A stretch of 50,844 nucleotides of DNA from Variovorax gracilis (lineage in GTDB: Bacteria; Pseudomonadota; Gammaproteobacteria; Burkholderiales; Burkholderiaceae_C), in contig NZ_JASZYF010000036.1 of the NCBI RefSeq assembly GCF_030317115.1, forward strand, positions 1 to 50,844. Direction: 5' to 3'. Shown here in pieces: positions 50,129-50,844 of the stretch (position 1 is its first letter; each line of letters starts with the position of its first letter). The position numbers and the translations under genes were made by a program. The notes beneath the pieces are model-generated. The model was not told the origin of the DNA and ran no database searches. It saw only the letters and a list, made by a program, of their open reading frames with translations.

Positions 50129-50844
50129 TCACTTCGATGATTTTCGCCGTCGGGCAGACGGTGCCTTTTGGCCTTCCTCGTGGTGGGCCTCGAACCGGCG
50201 CAGCACGGTCGCCGTCGAAGCCAGGCTCTCCTGTAGTTGTGCGATCTCGCGCCCCGACTGTTCCTGTTGGCGCAGAGCATGAGAGGCGAGGTCAGTTGCC
50301 CGCTTCTCCGCGTTTGCGGTTCGCTCCCTTAGGGTGGCCAGCTCGATCTGGGCCTCTTGGACCCGGCGCGACCATGCAGCGGATACGTCCCGGTGCCCGG
50401 CTTCCTCGTCCTGCAGCGCCTTGTGTGCAACCGCCAGAGCGGTGCGAGCGGCCTCCGCTTCGCCAGCACGGGCCTTTTGTTCTTTGGTGAGGTCGCTGCT
50501 GGCTTGACGCGTGTTCACGCGCTCGCGATCGAGCTCGGAGAGGAGGCGGCGTTCCTGCGAGAGATGGCGCTCCTCGGCTTCCTCCGCGGCTCGCTGCTTA
50601 GCGGCGAGTTCCATCGCTGCCTTCTCGCGCAGGGCTTCCTTGCTGGCCAGCGCTTCGTCGAGGGTCTTTCGGAGGCGCCGCACCTCGGCCTCGGAGTCGC
50701 TGAGCAGGCGCCCGGACTCCTGAAGCTGCGCGCGCATCTGGGCTTCCATGGCAGCGACCGCCTGGCGTGACGACGCGAGGGCTTCATCGAGCGCGGCGCG
50801 TGCCTGGTCGAAGGAGGTCGCGCGTTGTTGCAGTTCTACCTCCT
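50129..50844 (-). CDS. Coiled-coil KfrA-like protein, N-terminus outside window
   Basis: The last 238 residues of a larger protein are visible; the frame remains open at the right edge, beginning VELQQRATSFDQARAALDE. Nearly the whole segment is a coiled coil with Glu/Lys/Ala/Arg heptads (SEAEVRRLRKTLDEALASKEAL, AAEEAEERHLSQERRLLSELDRERV, and more) and ends with a basic tail ARRRKSSK. This is typical of KfrA and related plasmid/chromosome DNA-binding proteins, which have an N-terminal helix-turn-helix (expected outside the window) and a long alpha-helical tail that multimerises. The assignment to KfrA rests on the tail only. Confidence 0.6.
   Translation of the reverse strand, partial: EVELQQRATSFDQARAALDEALASSRQAVAAMEAQMRAQLQESGRLLSDSEAEVRRLRKTLDEALASKEALREKAAMELAAKQRAAEEAEERHLSQERRLLSELDRERVNTRQASSDLTKEQKARAGEAEAARTALAVAHKALQDEEAGHRDVSAAWSRRVQEAQIELATLRERTANAEKRATDLASHALRQQEQSGREIAQLQESLASTATVLRRFEAHHEEGQKAPSARRRKSSK

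Noticed and set aside
1..50844. CRISPR array, prophage, integron or conjugative element
   Set aside because: No regularly spaced repeats, phage structural genes, integron integrase or attC site, or transfer genes were recognised; the only mobile-element traces are two IS110 fragments.

Overview
This is a GC-rich, mostly chromosomal-looking window from a beta-proteobacterium, most likely of the order Burkholderiales (Comamonadaceae or a close relative). The case rests on the gene set: a Bug/TctC-type substrate receptor beside an M20 amidohydrolase, two phasin-type proteins, a DUF3563 protein, a DUF2760–Hsp70–Hsp70 operon, and an NsrR/group III globin pair. Species cannot be fixed from the sequence alone. 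No rRNA, tRNA, CRISPR array or intact insertion sequence was found.

Layout. 1–9.2 kb: the start of an outer-membrane BamA/TamA-like protein, a DUF3300–DUF2950 envelope pair, a di-heme cytochrome c lipoprotein, an AAC(3)-I-like acetyltransferase, a secreted cupin, a patatin-like lipoprotein and a flavin monooxygenase. 9.9–11.2 kb: a small exported protein and a pRiA4b ORF-3 family protein. 11.35–18.5 kb: a group of soluble enzymes without signal peptides: a metzincin-like protein on the minus strand and, on the plus strand, an M1-like metallopeptidase with a CARDB-like domain, an alpha/beta hydrolase and a small protein. 19.0–22.4 kb: an M20 hydrolase and its Bug receptor, divergent from an AraC/GlxA-type regulator. 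22.5–23.7 kb: an SPFH membrane protein with an Arc-like DNA-binding protein, then an IS110 transposase remnant.

24.3–33.8 kb is the most unusual part. A minus-strand operon encodes two paralogous proteins built like the alpha-pore-forming XaxA/YaxA family (helix bundle, hydrophobic hairpin, helix bundle). They are followed by a 1572-residue protein with a beta-rich N-terminus and a long coiled coil that also flanks a hydrophobic segment, and then by a 74-residue protein. A 468-residue protein of unknown function with paired cysteines is divergent from it. I infer a multi-component pore-forming or contact toxin system; its biochemical role is untested.

33.9–42.2 kb: small regulators and stress genes (a PAS protein, a group III truncated globin with an NsrR-like operator, NsrR), broken remnants of exodeoxyribonuclease VII genes, a phasin-like protein with an internal duplication, a beta-sandwich protein and a LuxR regulator, a second IS110 remnant, DUF3563, and a PhaP-type phasin. 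42.6–47.8 kb: the DUF2760–Hsp70–Hsp70(DUF3731) operon, whose upstream region carries nearly the same 15-bp palindrome as the phasin gene. 48.3–50.8 kb: a DUF4239 membrane protein, a lysine-rich protein, and a coiled-coil KfrA-like protein cut by the right edge.
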